The position numbers and the translations under genes were made by a program. Shown here piece by piece: positions 1 to 8,713 of a stretch of DNA of 64,000 bases; position 1 is the stretch's first letter, and every line of letters starts with the position of its first letter. The DNA lies in the NCBI RefSeq assembly GCF_042677205.1, contig NZ_JBHTIU010000013.1, positions 1-64,000 on the forward strand. Direction: 5' to 3'. The stretch comes from Paenibacillus_L residui. GTDB lineage: Bacteria; Bacillota; Bacilli; Paenibacillales; NBRC-103111. Below the pieces are notes generated by a model, which ran no database searches, was not told where the DNA came from, and saw only the letters and a program-made list of their open reading frames with translations.

Positions 1-366
1 TCCGCGTTTCTAGGCAAAAATGCCCCCAAGCCAAAACTCTTGTCCGACTCTTCATCCCTCTTCGAACCGAAACTTCCAATCCATTTTCGATATAAACTCG
101 AATGGAAGCCACTACGCCGCTCTAACTCCATAACCTCCGAAGCAAAAGAGGACATTGCATTCACCTCAAAACGAACATTTGTTTGTATTTATTATACAGA
201 ATATACGTTCCCGTTTCAATGATATTTTAAATGAAAATAGATGTTTAAATCGAAGTAGAATGCACTTTTATAAAGAGTTTTTTGGCAAAAATTCAAACCA
301 ATCAGTCTTGAATTTTGACCAGAAATTTCTATGTTTTTAAAGAGTCAAAGAAATGAAGGGAGACGT
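1..366. other. Left-edge stretch without a supported gene
   Basis: I see no convincing gene here. The open frames on both strands are short, lack a ribosome binding site and resemble no family I recognise. A minus-strand frame is open from about position 120 to the window edge and could be the end of a gene lying outside, but nothing in its residues supports that. The stretch becomes AT-rich towards 180-340 and leads directly into the first tandem array. Confidence 0.5.
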
Positions 367-907
367 CTGAGCGAATGGGATAACAGTCAGAGGGATTGGA
401 GAGGAGGTTATGAGGGCCATTCAGAAACTGAGTAAACGGAATAACAGTCAGAGGGACTGGAGAGAGATAATGATGGCCAAACAGAAACTGAGTAAACGGG
501 ATAACAGTCAGAGGGACTAGAGAGAGATAATGACGGCCAAACAGAAACTGAGTAAACGGCATAACAGTCAGAGGGACTGGAGAGAGATAATGATGGCCAT
601 TCAGAAACTAAGTAAACGGAATAGCAGCAAAAAGGGCTAGGAGAGAGATAATGATGGCCAAACAAGAACTGAGTAAACGGGATAACAGTCAGAGGGACTA
701 GAGAGAGATAATGACGGCTAAACAGAAACTGAGTAAAGGGATAACAATCAGAGGGACTGGAGAGAGATAATGATGGCCTAACAGGTCCTGAGTAAACGGG
801 ATAACAACCAAAAGAGGGGATAGAGATGACGAAGTTGCAGATAAAGACTGAGCGAATGGGATAACAGTCAGAGGGACTGCAGAGAGATAATGACAGTCAA
901 AGGTTCT
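367..907. repeat. Tandem array of about nine 60-bp units
   Basis: Units begin with CTGAGTAAA or CTGAGCGAA at about 367, 428, 488, 548, 608, 669, 729, 788 and 848, a steady period of 59-61 bp. Each holds GGGATAACAGTCAGAGGGA followed by GGAGAGAGATAATGATGGCC, with scattered substitutions. The plus strand is strongly purine-rich. Minus-strand open frames across the array are products of the periodicity and have no start signals. Purine-rich, non-repeated sequence continues to about 1015, and the array lies just upstream of hflX. Single or short multi-copy relatives of the same core occur near 21.4, 21.5, 44.95 and 45.2 kb, so this is a dispersed family and not only a local expansion. Confidence 0.9.
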
Positions 908-1152
908 AGAAAGAGATTTTAGGTGAGAGGAGGGAGGCAAACAGAGGTAAACAGAGGAACAAACAGAGGAATAGGAGAGATATTTCGTGACGGTGGTTTC
1001 AAGGAAGCCTAACAGAAAAACGGGTATGAGGCTGCCCAAAAACAAATATAACTATTCATTCCCGAATGGGATGAATGTTCTTTGATAAAATAAAGGAGTA
1101 GTTTTATAATTAATGAAGCTGATGGCTCATGATGATTTCGGAGGAAACTTAT

Positions 1153-2421
1153 ATGGAACTTATACAGAAAGCCGTTTTGGTCGGCGTTAACCTTAATCAA
1201 CATACCGATTTTGAGTATTCCATGCAGGAATTGGCCAATCTGGCGGCCGCATGCCATGTGGAGGTAGTGGGGGAACTGACCCAAAATTTAACTCGTGTGA
1301 ACCCTTCCCATTACATTGGGACCGGGAAAATTCAAGATGTGCTTTCTCTGATTGCGAAGAAGGACGCCAACATGGTGATTTTTAACGATGAGCTCTCCCC
1401 ATCGCAAATTCGTAATTTGGAAGCAGATCTTGATTGCAAGGTGATTGACCGGACTTTGCTTATATTGGACATTTTTGCAGAACGTGCGAAGACGAAAGAA
1501 GCACAGCTGCAGGTAGAGGTTGCCCAATTATCGTATATGCTTCCCCGCCTCATCGGATTAAGAAATTCGTTGGGAAGGCAGAGCGGGGGAGTAGGAACGA
1601 GAAACAGGGGGGCCGGAGAAACTAAGCTGGAGCTGGACCGCAGAAGGATTGAGGAGAGAATATCCGCTCTTAACAAAGAATTGGAATCGCTTGTCGCTCA
1701 TCGACAAACCCAACGGAAGCAGCGCCGCAAAAATGAAATTCCGGTTGTTTCGTTGGTAGGCTATACCAATGCCGGGAAGTCGACGATTATGAATGCCATG
1801 GTGGAGTTGTTTAGCCCTTCTGCCGAGAATAAACAGGTTTTTGAGAAGGATATGCTGTTTGCCACTCTGGATACTTCAATTCGCAACATTACCCTTCAGG
1901 ATAATAAATCTTTCTTGCTGACGGATACGGTCGGATTTGTGAGCAAGCTGCCGCATCATCTGGTCAAAGCCTTTCGTTCTACGCTGGAAGAGGCCGCCGA
2001 AGCCGACTTGCTCATTCACGTGGTGGATTACTCCAACCTTTACTACGAGCAGTTAATTAATATAACTAATGAAACCTTAAAGCAAATAGGCGTAAAGGAC
2101 GTACCGACAATTTATGCCTACAATAAAGCCGATTTAACGCAAAAAAAGGTTCCCGACGTGCAGGCGGAGGCGGTGTATTTATCCGCTAAACAGAGAATAG
2201 GCATAGAAGAACTGGTCGGATTGATCGGTAGTCATATTTTTAAAGATTACGTCTCCTGTGTCATGCTGATTCCGTATGATCAGGGCCAGCTTGTTTCTTA
2301 TTTCAATGAAAAGGCGCATATACTTGCCACCGAATACGAGCAGGAAGGAACCAAATTGACTCTGGAATGCAAGAAGGCTGATTGGGATAAGTATCGGCAT
2401 TATGTCATCTCTGAAGAATAA
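1153..2421 (+). CDS. hflX: GTPase HflX
   Basis: HflX is a ribosome-associated GTPase of the Obg-HflX superfamily that splits or rescues stalled and heat-damaged 70S ribosomes. The protein has the N-terminal nucleotide-binding subdomain, the glycine-rich block GGVGTRNRGAGETKLELD near residue 145, a helical coil, and a G domain with P-loop GYTNAGKST near residue 203, DTVGF and NKAD. I chose ATG 1153 because GGAGG at 1140-1144 lies 8 nt upstream and because family members start close to KAVLVGV; an in-frame ATG at 1129 has no Shine-Dalgarno. The length, 422 residues, is normal. It stands alone between two tandem repeat arrays and no hfq or other partner is nearby. Identification is secure. Confidence 0.95.
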   Translation: MELIQKAVLVGVNLNQHTDFEYSMQELANLAAACHVEVVGELTQNLTRVNPSHYIGTGKIQDVLSLIAKKDANMVIFNDELSPSQIRNLEADLDCKVIDRTLLILDIFAERAKTKEAQLQVEVAQLSYMLPRLIGLRNSLGRQSGGVGTRNRGAGETKLELDRRRIEERISALNKELESLVAHRQTQRKQRRKNEIPVVSLVGYTNAGKSTIMNAMVELFSPSAENKQVFEKDMLFATLDTSIRNITLQDNKSFLLTDTVGFVSKLPHHLVKAFRSTLEEAAEADLLIHVVDYSNLYYEQLINITNETLKQIGVKDVPTIYAYNKADLTQKKVPDVQAEAVYLSAKQRIGIEELVGLIGSHIFKDYVSCVMLIPYDQGQLVSYFNEKAHILATEYEQEGTKLTLECKKADWDKYRHYVISEE

Positions 2422-2503
2422 TACCAGATTCGGAGTGGACAGAAACCAAGGCAAGATGGGGCGAATAGGAGTTTATGAGGAGTACGGTAAGAGGAAGATA
2501 AAG

Positions 2504-2922
2504 GGTTAGGGACAAGAGAAAATTGAGAAGATAGGAAAAGAAAGATAGAGGTTAGGGACAAGAGAAGATTGAGAAGACGGGAAAAGAAAGATAGAGGTTA
2601 GGGACAAGAGAAGATTGAGAAGACGGGAAAAGAAAGATAGAGGGTTAGGGACAAGAGAAAATTGAGAAGATGGGAAAAGAAAGATAGAGGTTAGGGACAA
2701 AAGAAGATTGAGAAGACGGGAAAAGAAAGATAGAGGGTCAGGTACAAGGGAAGATAGAGAAGATGAGAAAAGAAAGGTTGAGGGTTAGGGACAAGAGAAA
2801 ATTGAGAAGATGGGAAAAGAAAGATGGAGGGTCAGGGGCAAGAGAAGATTGAGAAGATGAGAAAAGAAAGATAGAGGTTAGAGACAAGAGAAGATTGAGA
2901 AGACGGGAAGAGAAAGATAGAG
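2504..2922. repeat. Tandem array of nine 46-47-bp purine-rich units
   Basis: Units start with GGTTAGGGACAAGAG or GGTCAGG at 2504, 2550, 2596, 2643, 2689, 2736, 2783, 2830 and 2876. Each continues with GATTGAGAAGACGGGAAAAG and AAAGATAGA. The plus strand is almost entirely A and G, an extreme strand asymmetry. The array starts about 80 bp after the hflX stop and shares no unit with the 60-bp array upstream of the gene. Minus-strand leucine/serine-rich frames across it are by-products of the repeat. Unit-to-unit differences are few, so the array looks recent and probably varies in copy number between strains. Confidence 0.92.
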
Positions 2923-2942
2923 AAGATGGGAGAAGAAGAACA

Positions 2943-2971
2943 GGGAGGATGCTGTAAAGCTGCATCCTCCC
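2943..2971. terminator. Hairpin between hflX array and anti-sigma gene
   Basis: A perfect 10-bp stem, GGGAGGATGC (2943-2952) with GCATCCTCCC (2962-2971), has a 9-nt loop. It lies between the convergent ends of hflX and the anti-sigma gene. There is no clear T-run on either side, so its role as a bidirectional terminator is inferred from position and stem strength. Confidence 0.5.
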
Positions 2972-3041
2972 TTGAACATCCTAACTGTCCATCCGTCGCG
3001 TGTTATGAAGGTTCACGGGATGGTGTAGATTTCGTGCTGAT

Positions 3042-4307
3042 TTATTTTTTATAAATGTCGTACCCTTGCGTTGTATAACTGTCCTTTAATTGTTGAATTG
3101 ATGAAGAGCTGCTGAAGCTGATGCTTTGCAGATGACTGCCGCTTGGATCCAGCGCTTTAACCTGGATGCTGTAAAATGGAACCTGGCGTGCCTGCAAAGT
3201 GTTCAGGATGGCCGCCGCTTTATCGATAAATTGTTCCTTGGACAATTTATCGTACTCTTCGCTGAAGGGGCCGAAGGAAATTTCATAGCTCAACTTCGCG
3301 CTTTCGCTTCTTCTAAGGGCTGTCGCTTTGTTCCGCCTCTCGGGATCATATGAAAGATGATAGTATCGGTCGTTGATTTCATCTTCTGTTATGTTAAGCT
3401 CCGATGCCGGCTTTGCATCGATTGCCACGGGAGAGAAGTCGATCGCGGCGGTTATTTCGGTCTTCATGTCTGCGCTTCTTTCGTACAAGAATAGCGACTC
3501 CAGCACGTATTTATAGTAGTCATCGACCTGCCCATCAGGATCAAAGCCGATTGTCGCAGTCTGCCGGACTCCATTCAATACATACTCAAATTGTCCATAG
3601 TGCCGTTTGTCTTTGAAGTTAAACACAACTCCCTTGAAGCTCAACACCCCTTCTTCATAGGTCTTATTTACGTAATCCTTGCTTTTGACCATCGCTTGGA
3701 CATAGCCGACAGGGTTGCCGCTTAGAGAAAAGAAGGCCATACAGCTTGCGAACAACAGGGCGGCAGATATGATCCAAAAAACGGTTCTCCATATTTTCCC
3801 AATTCTGCTTTTGATCAATACGGCAGCAAGGACGCCGGTGATGGATGTAAGGAAAGTCATCACTGTGAAGAAAGGAATATAACTGGAGGAGTGGTTCTCG
3901 CTTAATAATCCACCTATGATTCCAAATCCGATGGAAGATAACAGAATCGGCCACGATTTGCCATAATACAGTCTGCAAACAAAAGGGACGAGGATCAGGA
4001 AAGGGATCGTAGACAAAAACTGAACCCCGGCGCCATGAATAATACTGGACATAAGCATGGCCATCATCACTCCGGCCAGCTTGATCTTCTGCTGATACCC
4101 CGCAAGCTGCCCCATTAATCTATCCAACTGTTTGTCATCCGGCTGGATTGCTTTCTGTTCCTCATAATCCTGCTTGATCATTTCATAATAGCTTCTGCAT
4201 TCCGCACATTCCGTAATATGATTTTTTACCAGTTCCGCACTATCTTCGTTAGCCAGCTCTTCTACATACAAAGGAATTAAGTCTTTGACCAAATTACAGG
4301 TTTTCAT
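3042..4307 (-). CDS. Anti-sigma factor with zinc finger and large C-terminal domain
   Basis: This is the probable membrane-bound inhibitor of the ECF sigma factor encoded just upstream. The N-terminal 40 residues form a ZAS-type zinc motif, with His30, Cys34 and Cys37 in an HxxxCxxC pattern and Cys4 nearby. Residues from about 75 to 205 contain five or six hydrophobic segments, and a soluble region of about 210 residues follows; I infer that it lies outside the membrane. At 421 residues it is much longer than a minimal anti-sigma factor, so the C-terminal part may be a sensor. It overlaps the sigma gene by 14 nt, which implies translational coupling. I do not recognise the C-terminal domain. 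Confidence 0.8.
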   Translation of the reverse strand: MKTCNLVKDLIPLYVEELANEDSAELVKNHITECAECRSYYEMIKQDYEEQKAIQPDDKQLDRLMGQLAGYQQKIKLAGVMMAMLMSSIIHGAGVQFLSTIPFLILVPFVCRLYYGKSWPILLSSIGFGIIGGLLSENHSSSYIPFFTVMTFLTSITGVLAAVLIKSRIGKIWRTVFWIISAALLFASCMAFFSLSGNPVGYVQAMVKSKDYVNKTYEEGVLSFKGVVFNFKDKRHYGQFEYVLNGVRQTATIGFDPDGQVDDYYKYVLESLFLYERSADMKTEITAAIDFSPVAIDAKPASELNITEDEINDRYYHLSYDPERRNKATALRRSESAKLSYEISFGPFSEEYDKLSKEQFIDKAAAILNTLQARQVPFYSIQVKALDPSGSHLQSISFSSSSSIQQLKDSYTTQGYDIYKK

Positions 4308-4779
4308 AAGCGTACTCCTTCCTGAGCTTTTCTTTGGTGCGGTAATAGTTGACCCGGCAATAATTTTCCGTTCTTCCTATCCTAAGAGCGATTTCCTTGA
4401 AGGATAGTCCGTCGATCAGCCTTAATCGCATGATTTCGTTGTGAGGAGGCTCTAAATCATTAATCGTTGCCAGGATTTGCTCTGCCAGCAGCTTGTCGCT
4501 GAAGTCATTATGCGTGGCCCATGCCGCGCCTTCCAGGGCATCCAGATCGACTTGCATCTTATTTTTTCTGAAATGCCTATACAGTTGATGCTTTGCTATG
4601 CCGAACAGCCAGGTTTTGATGGAGGAGCGGCTCTTATACGTTTCGAGGCTTTTCATAGCTTCCACGAACGTATTCTGAACAATGTCATCAATATGGTCCG
4701 GATTCCGGCAATGCTTTGCCACAAACCGATACAGCTCGTGATAATAAACGAGATATATCTGTTTTATGTGATCATACAT
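4294..4779 (-). CDS. ECF-type RNA polymerase sigma factor
   Basis: This 161-residue protein has the two-domain layout of extracytoplasmic-function sigma factors. Region 2 includes DIVQNTFVEAMKSLETYK and IKTWLFGIAKHQLYRHFR; region 4 includes RLIDGLSFKEIALRIGRTE followed by the recognition helix. I chose ATG 4779 (MYDHIK), which has AGAGGTG five nucleotides upstream; an upstream in-frame GTG (4785) would add two residues but leaves no room for the ribosome binding site. The gene is followed, with overlap, by its anti-sigma factor. Members of this group in Bacillus (SigX, YlaC and similar) respond to envelope or oxidative stress, but the stimulus here cannot be read from sequence. Confidence 0.9.
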   Translation of the reverse strand: MYDHIKQIYLVYYHELYRFVAKHCRNPDHIDDIVQNTFVEAMKSLETYKSRSSIKTWLFGIAKHQLYRHFRKNKMQVDLDALEGAAWATHNDFSDKLLAEQILATINDLEPPHNEIMRLRLIDGLSFKEIALRIGRTENYCRVNYYRTKEKLRKEYAYENL

Positions 4780-5133
4780 GCACACACCTCTTCGTCGCTG
4801 AGCTTCTTTAATGCCCTATCTGCTTGTTTGCAAAAAACCATCGTTCTCTCCCTGATTCCCTATAAACGACTGTTGAACAAGCTTATAATTATTAGTGCCA
4901 GTTTACTATCGTTTTGTTACACCTGCAGAGAAAAATATAGATTATTTTTCTGCGCGATCAAGAATTCGGCCAGTGGAGGAAGTTTGTCGAGGTAAGGAGC
5001 TTGGGGGACAACCGGGTTATTTTGATGCTAATATCGCCGCCTTCAGATGACATTGTCTAATAAAATTCCGACATTCTGGTAATAATCGGGAAGTGTGGAA
5101 TGAACTAGACATGATCTCGAAGGAGGTACTATT
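4780..5133. other. Divergent intergenic region between sigma factor and sodC
   Basis: This 354-bp gap separates two divergently transcribed genes and so must hold both promoters. Reading leftward, TGTAAC near 4921-4916 resembles an ECF -35 element and could support autoregulation, but no confident matching -10 is present. An open frame crossing the region on the plus strand lacks a start signal and is not credible as a gene. Confidence 0.4.
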
Positions 5134-5703
5134 TTGAAGCGAAAACCATTCAACCAAAAACATTTAATCGCTGTTTTAATGCTTGGGACGATTTTGTTCG
5201 GCGTGGTGTCCTTAGCTTATGTATGGAAAATCAATGCGGTTGAGACAGCCCAGCCGGTTTCGGCAGATGAACCGCTTGTTAAACTGTACGATACCCGCGG
5301 CAAAGAAGTCGGTTCGGCCATCTTGACACAGGAGCCGGACGGGGTGCGCTTGCAGCTTAAGGTATCCGGGCTGGCTCCGGGCAAGCATGGCTTCCATATT
5401 CACGAGAAAGCTTTCGTTCCATTCGATTTCAAGACGGCTGGCGGACATTTCAATCCGGACGGGAAGAAGCACGGGCATTCCAATCCCGATGGCCATCATC
5501 TCGGTGACATGCCTAATCTTGAGGTGAAATCGGATGGCACCGCCGAGGCCGACTTACTGCTCAAAGCTGCGACGTTGGAAAAGAGCGGCGCCTATTCCTT
5601 GCGGGGCAAATCCATCATCATTCACGCCGATGAAGATGATTATAAGACAGACCCGGCAGGTAACGCCGGAGATCGCTTGGTTGGAGGCAATATCCCGGAA
5701 TAA
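5134..5703 (+). CDS. sodC: Cu,Zn superoxide dismutase family protein, cysteine-free
   Basis: Extracytoplasmic Cu,Zn superoxide dismutases convert superoxide to peroxide and oxygen. The fold is clear from FHIHE (His88 and His90), AGGHFNP, the zinc-loop histidines and HHLGD, then IIIHADEDD and GNAGDRL, so the expected Cu and Zn ligands all appear present, including the active-site arginine. The start is TTG 5134, with AGGAGG 8 nt upstream. Residues 11-31 form an N-terminal hydrophobic segment, so the protein is exported or anchored; there is no lipobox. The 189-residue sequence contains no cysteine at all, so the intrasubunit disulfide usual in this family is missing. It resembles Bacillus YojM, in which some copper ligands are lost; that is not the case here. 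Confidence 0.9.
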   Translation: MKRKPFNQKHLIAVLMLGTILFGVVSLAYVWKINAVETAQPVSADEPLVKLYDTRGKEVGSAILTQEPDGVRLQLKVSGLAPGKHGFHIHEKAFVPFDFKTAGGHFNPDGKKHGHSNPDGHHLGDMPNLEVKSDGTAEADLLLKAATLEKSGAYSLRGKSIIIHADEDDYKTDPAGNAGDRLVGGNIPE

Positions 5704-5898
5704 AACGGTACTGGAGCTAAAGGATCGTGAAAGGGTAATGGAAAGGAAACGGATATCGGCTCTCCTAATCCGGGCTTTGAAAGTGCATACCATTTTCATA
5801 TAATGGATATATCAACAGTTGGCTTCTAAAGAAAATCCGGCACACATAGGCTAGGAAATCATCTGAACTAACGAACCATACTACAGGAGGCATTGCAC

Positions 5899-6456
5899 AT
5901 GAAAATAGTCGCGATTGTCGGCAGCATTCGTAAGGAGTCCTACAACCGAAAGCTGGCGGAATATGTACAGAAAAGATACCAAGCGAAAATGGACATAGAG
6001 GTTCTGAACATCAAGGATCTTCCTATGTTCAGTGAAGACATAGAAAATGACCCTCCGTCGGAAGTCAAACAATTTCGCGGCAAGGTCGCGGAAGCCGATG
6101 CGGTCCTATGGGTCACTCCCGAGTATAACTACTCCATTTCCGGTGTACTGAAGAATGCGATTGACTGGTTATCCCGCGGGGACAAAGTTCTGATCGGCAA
6201 ACCATCCTGGATCATGGGCGCCTCCATGGGGGCGCTGGGCACGGCTCGTGCTCAAGGGCATTTGCGCGATATTTTATTCTCGCCGGGAGTATCCTCTCCG
6301 CTTCTTCCAGGCAACGAAGTATATGTCGGTGCCGTTCATGAGAAAATCGATGCGGCCGGAAATCTGACCCACGAACCAACCGTTAAGTTTCTGGATACGG
6401 TAGTGGACAATTTTATTCAGTGGTTCAACCGCCAATCCCAATTAATGAAACAATAA
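5899..6456 (+). CDS. NAD(P)H-dependent FMN reductase / quinone reductase family
   Basis: This 185-residue flavodoxin-fold protein belongs to the NADPH-dependent FMN reductase family (azoreductase, chromate or quinone reductase type). The FMN phosphate-binding loop GSIRKESYN follows the first strand at residues 9-17, and the second signature TPEYNYSISGVLKNAIDW is intact. ATG 5899 has AGGAGG 8 nt upstream; a TTG six bases earlier is too close to that site. It is a cytosolic enzyme that likely performs two-electron reduction of quinones or other acceptors. Together with sodC just upstream it suggests a redox-stress grouping, but the 195-bp gap leaves joint transcription unproven. Confidence 0.88.
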   Translation: MKIVAIVGSIRKESYNRKLAEYVQKRYQAKMDIEVLNIKDLPMFSEDIENDPPSEVKQFRGKVAEADAVLWVTPEYNYSISGVLKNAIDWLSRGDKVLIGKPSWIMGASMGALGTARAQGHLRDILFSPGVSSPLLPGNEVYVGAVHEKIDAAGNLTHEPTVKFLDTVVDNFIQWFNRQSQLMKQ

Positions 6457-6505
6457 AATAGACTGTAATGAGATAATGGGATAATGAGATACTTAATCAA
6501 CGAAG

Positions 6506-6538
6506 CGCTTTGGCTTGCTTGGCCGGAGCGTTTTTTTT
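6506..6538 (+). terminator. Rho-independent terminator after the FMN reductase
   Basis: CGCTTTGGC (6506-6514) pairs with GCCGGAGCG (6522-6530), a 9-bp stem with two G-T pairs and a 7-nt loop. Eight T residues follow directly at 6531-6538. Confidence 0.88.
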
Positions 6539-6651
6539 ATTTGAACGAAATCGTGAAACGGATAAATCAGCCAAATACGGACTTTAAATGGAGCATAAAT
6601 ATGATTGTGACAGACGGATATGCGAGAGTGTGGTAAAATAAGAAAAATACT

Positions 6652-6665
6652 AGAAAACGATAACA
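6652..6665 (+). promoter_or_regulatory. Possible CcpA (cre-like) site upstream of the GH2 gene
   Basis: AGAAAACGATAACA matches the cre core TGNAANCGNWNNCW at all fixed positions except the first T. It lies about 75 bp before the GH2 start. The match is weak alone; catabolite control of a glycosidase is expected. Confidence 0.25.
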
Positions 6666-6739
6666 TTCGGAACTAAAAGGCTAGAAATGGAAAGGTGAAA
6701 AATGAGAAAGTGAAAAAATAAAACAGGGAGAGATGCAGA

Positions 6740-8506
6740 ATGGCTATTCCCAGACCGGAATATCCGCGGCCGCAATTGAAACGGGAGCAGTGGCTGAACT
6801 TGAATGGAGAGTGGGGGTTCGAAATCGATCATGGACGAAGTGGCCGGGAACGCGGCTTGACCAACCCGGAGTATGCTTTGAGCGGCCGTATTCTTGTGCC
6901 GTTCTGCCCGGAGAGCTCATTGTCCGGTGTGGAGTATAAGGATTTTATGGCCGGCGTCTGGTACCAGAGGGCCTTTGAAGTCCCTGCCGCCTGGGCGGAG
7001 GGGCGGGTGCTCATTCATTTCGGCGCGGTCGACTACGAAGCCGAGGTTTGGATTAACGGGGAATCTGTCGGAAAGCATAGCGGCGGATATACTCCCTTCG
7101 CCTTCGACATTACCCGACAATTGCGTGCGGGCGTTAATGTAGTGACGGTATGTGCGGAGGATGATCCGCGGTCAGGCAGGCAGCCCCGCGGCAAGCAATC
7201 CTGCCTCTACCGATCCCACGGCTGCGATTACACGCGGACAACGGGCATTTGGCAAACGGTGTGGCTGGAATGTGTTCCCGATATCAGCATTCGCTCCTTG
7301 CGTTATTATCCCGATCCGGAGAATGGCTGTCTTCATTTTGAAGCACAGGTCGACGGTTGGAGGAACGGGGTCCGGCTTAAGGCGGAGGCTCTATATGAAG
7401 GAAGTTTCGCCGGAGCGGCAGATATCGGAGTGAGCTCCCCGTCGGTCCGCGTTACACTGCCGCTGTCGACTATCCAGCTATGGGAGCCGGGCTGCGGAAG
7501 GCTGTATGACTTGAAGCTGACGCTATCGGACGAATCCGGCAAAGAGTTGGATAGCGTATCCTCCTATTTCGGACTGCGCACGCTTCGACTTGACAGTCAT
7601 GCCATGCGCATTAACGGCCGGGCTGTCTTCCAGCGGCTGGTGCTCGACCAGGGCTTCTATCCGCAAGGGGTTTACACCGCCCCAACGGATGAAGATTTGC
7701 GGCGGGACATCGAGCTTTCGCTTGAACTGGGCTTTAACGGCGCCAGATTGCATGAGAAGCTGTTCGAGCCGCGGTATCTGTACTGGGCCGACCGGCTCGG
7801 ATATTTGGTCTGGGGCGAGTATGGCAATTGGGGCCTTAACATTTCCGGAGGTAAGGGGCTCTCGACCATGCTTTCCGAATGGTTGGAAGCGGTGGAACGG
7901 GACTTCAATCATCCGTCTGTTATCGGCTGGTGCCCGTTCAACGAAACCTGGGATACGGAATGGGGTAAGCAGGACGATTCCACCTTGCGCAGCATCTACC
8001 GAATGACGAAGGCGTTGGATCCGACACGCCCGGTTATAGATACAAGCGGGAATTATCATGTGGAGACGGACATTTTCGATGTGCATGACTATGAGCAGGA
8101 CCCGGAAGTTTTTCGCGCCCATTACGAGCCGATGAAGACGGGCGGCCCGGTCTTTAATGCTTTTCCGGAACGGCAGAAGTACCGCGGGGAGCCCTACTTC
8201 GTAAGCGAATACGGGGGAATCTGGTGGAACCCCAACAAAGGCAATGACGATGGCTGGGGGTACGGCAACCGGCCCGCCAGCGAGGAAGAATTCCTGGCTC
8301 GGTATGAGGGACTGACCAGCGTTCTGATGGACCATCCGCTGATGCTCGGGTTCTGCTACACTCAATTGTATGATGTCGAGCAGGAGGTTAACGGCCTGTA
8401 TACGTATGACCGGAGGCCGAAATTTCCGTCCGAAGTCTTCCGGGCCATTCATTCACGACCGGCGACCATCGAGAGGAAGGATGCGGCGGGAGGACAGTCC
8501 CGGTAG
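6740..8506 (+). CDS. Glycoside hydrolase family 2 enzyme (beta-galactosidase/beta-glucuronidase-like)
   Basis: GH2 enzymes hydrolyse beta-glycosides with retention. Residues 1-180 form the jelly-roll sugar-binding domain (WLNLNGEWGFEID, VWINGESVGKHSGGYTPF), about 185-275 an Ig-like sandwich, and the rest a TIM barrel. The acid/base Glu402 lies in FNETWD and the nucleophile Glu490 in VSEYGG, so it should be active. At 588 residues it is short and lacks the C-terminal domains of LacZ, matching compact GH2 enzymes. There is no signal peptide, so it should act in the cytoplasm on imported oligosaccharides. ATG 6740 has GGGAGAG 9 nt upstream. The substrate cannot be decided from sequence. Its neighbour is a secreted lyase-like protein and then a sugar ABC transporter. 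Confidence 0.88.
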   Translation: MAIPRPEYPRPQLKREQWLNLNGEWGFEIDHGRSGRERGLTNPEYALSGRILVPFCPESSLSGVEYKDFMAGVWYQRAFEVPAAWAEGRVLIHFGAVDYEAEVWINGESVGKHSGGYTPFAFDITRQLRAGVNVVTVCAEDDPRSGRQPRGKQSCLYRSHGCDYTRTTGIWQTVWLECVPDISIRSLRYYPDPENGCLHFEAQVDGWRNGVRLKAEALYEGSFAGAADIGVSSPSVRVTLPLSTIQLWEPGCGRLYDLKLTLSDESGKELDSVSSYFGLRTLRLDSHAMRINGRAVFQRLVLDQGFYPQGVYTAPTDEDLRRDIELSLELGFNGARLHEKLFEPRYLYWADRLGYLVWGEYGNWGLNISGGKGLSTMLSEWLEAVERDFNHPSVIGWCPFNETWDTEWGKQDDSTLRSIYRMTKALDPTRPVIDTSGNYHVETDIFDVHDYEQDPEVFRAHYEPMKTGGPVFNAFPERQKYRGEPYFVSEYGGIWWNPNKGNDDGWGYGNRPASEEEFLARYEGLTSVLMDHPLMLGFCYTQLYDVEQEVNGLYTYDRRPKFPSEVFRAIHSRPATIERKDAAGGQSR

Positions 8507-8554
8507 AAACCGACTCGAACGGCAGAAGCTTAATAATAGATTGCTCTAATAAAG

Positions 8555-8596
8555 AACCTCTGAACCGTATGGATGGCGGGAGCAGAGGTTTTTTTG
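8555..8596 (+). terminator. Terminator after the GH2 gene
   Basis: AACCTCTG (8555-8562) pairs with CAGAGGTT (8583-8590), and a run of T extends to 8595. It separates the GH2 gene from the secreted lyase-like gene, which therefore has its own promoter. Confidence 0.85.
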
Positions 8597-8713
8597 CACG
8601 ACCCGGACCAACCGGATTTAAACCCAGTCCGCAGATAATGAAATAGTTAAAATATTACAAATGCTTGTCATGAAATTACCATTTCTTTTAACCGAAAAAA
8701 CGACTAGGATGAA

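Noticed and set aside
367..907. Could the first array be a CRISPR array?
   Set aside because: The units are joined directly without unique spacers, the whole 60-bp period is conserved, and no cas gene is in the window.
329..1045. Long minus-strand open frames across the first array, rich in Ser, Leu and Pro
   Set aside because: They follow the 60-bp period (a multiple of three), have no ribosome binding site, and stay open in more than one frame. They are by-products of the repeat.
2506..2965. Minus-strand frames with repeated FLFPSSQ-like blocks over the second array
   Set aside because: Low-complexity translation of an AG-rich repeat, without start signals; a protein is not credible.
7523..8452. 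A 309-codon minus-strand frame opposite the GH2 gene
   Set aside because: The plus-strand GH2 enzyme has intact catalytic motifs. The opposite frame lacks a ribosome binding site and resembles no family.
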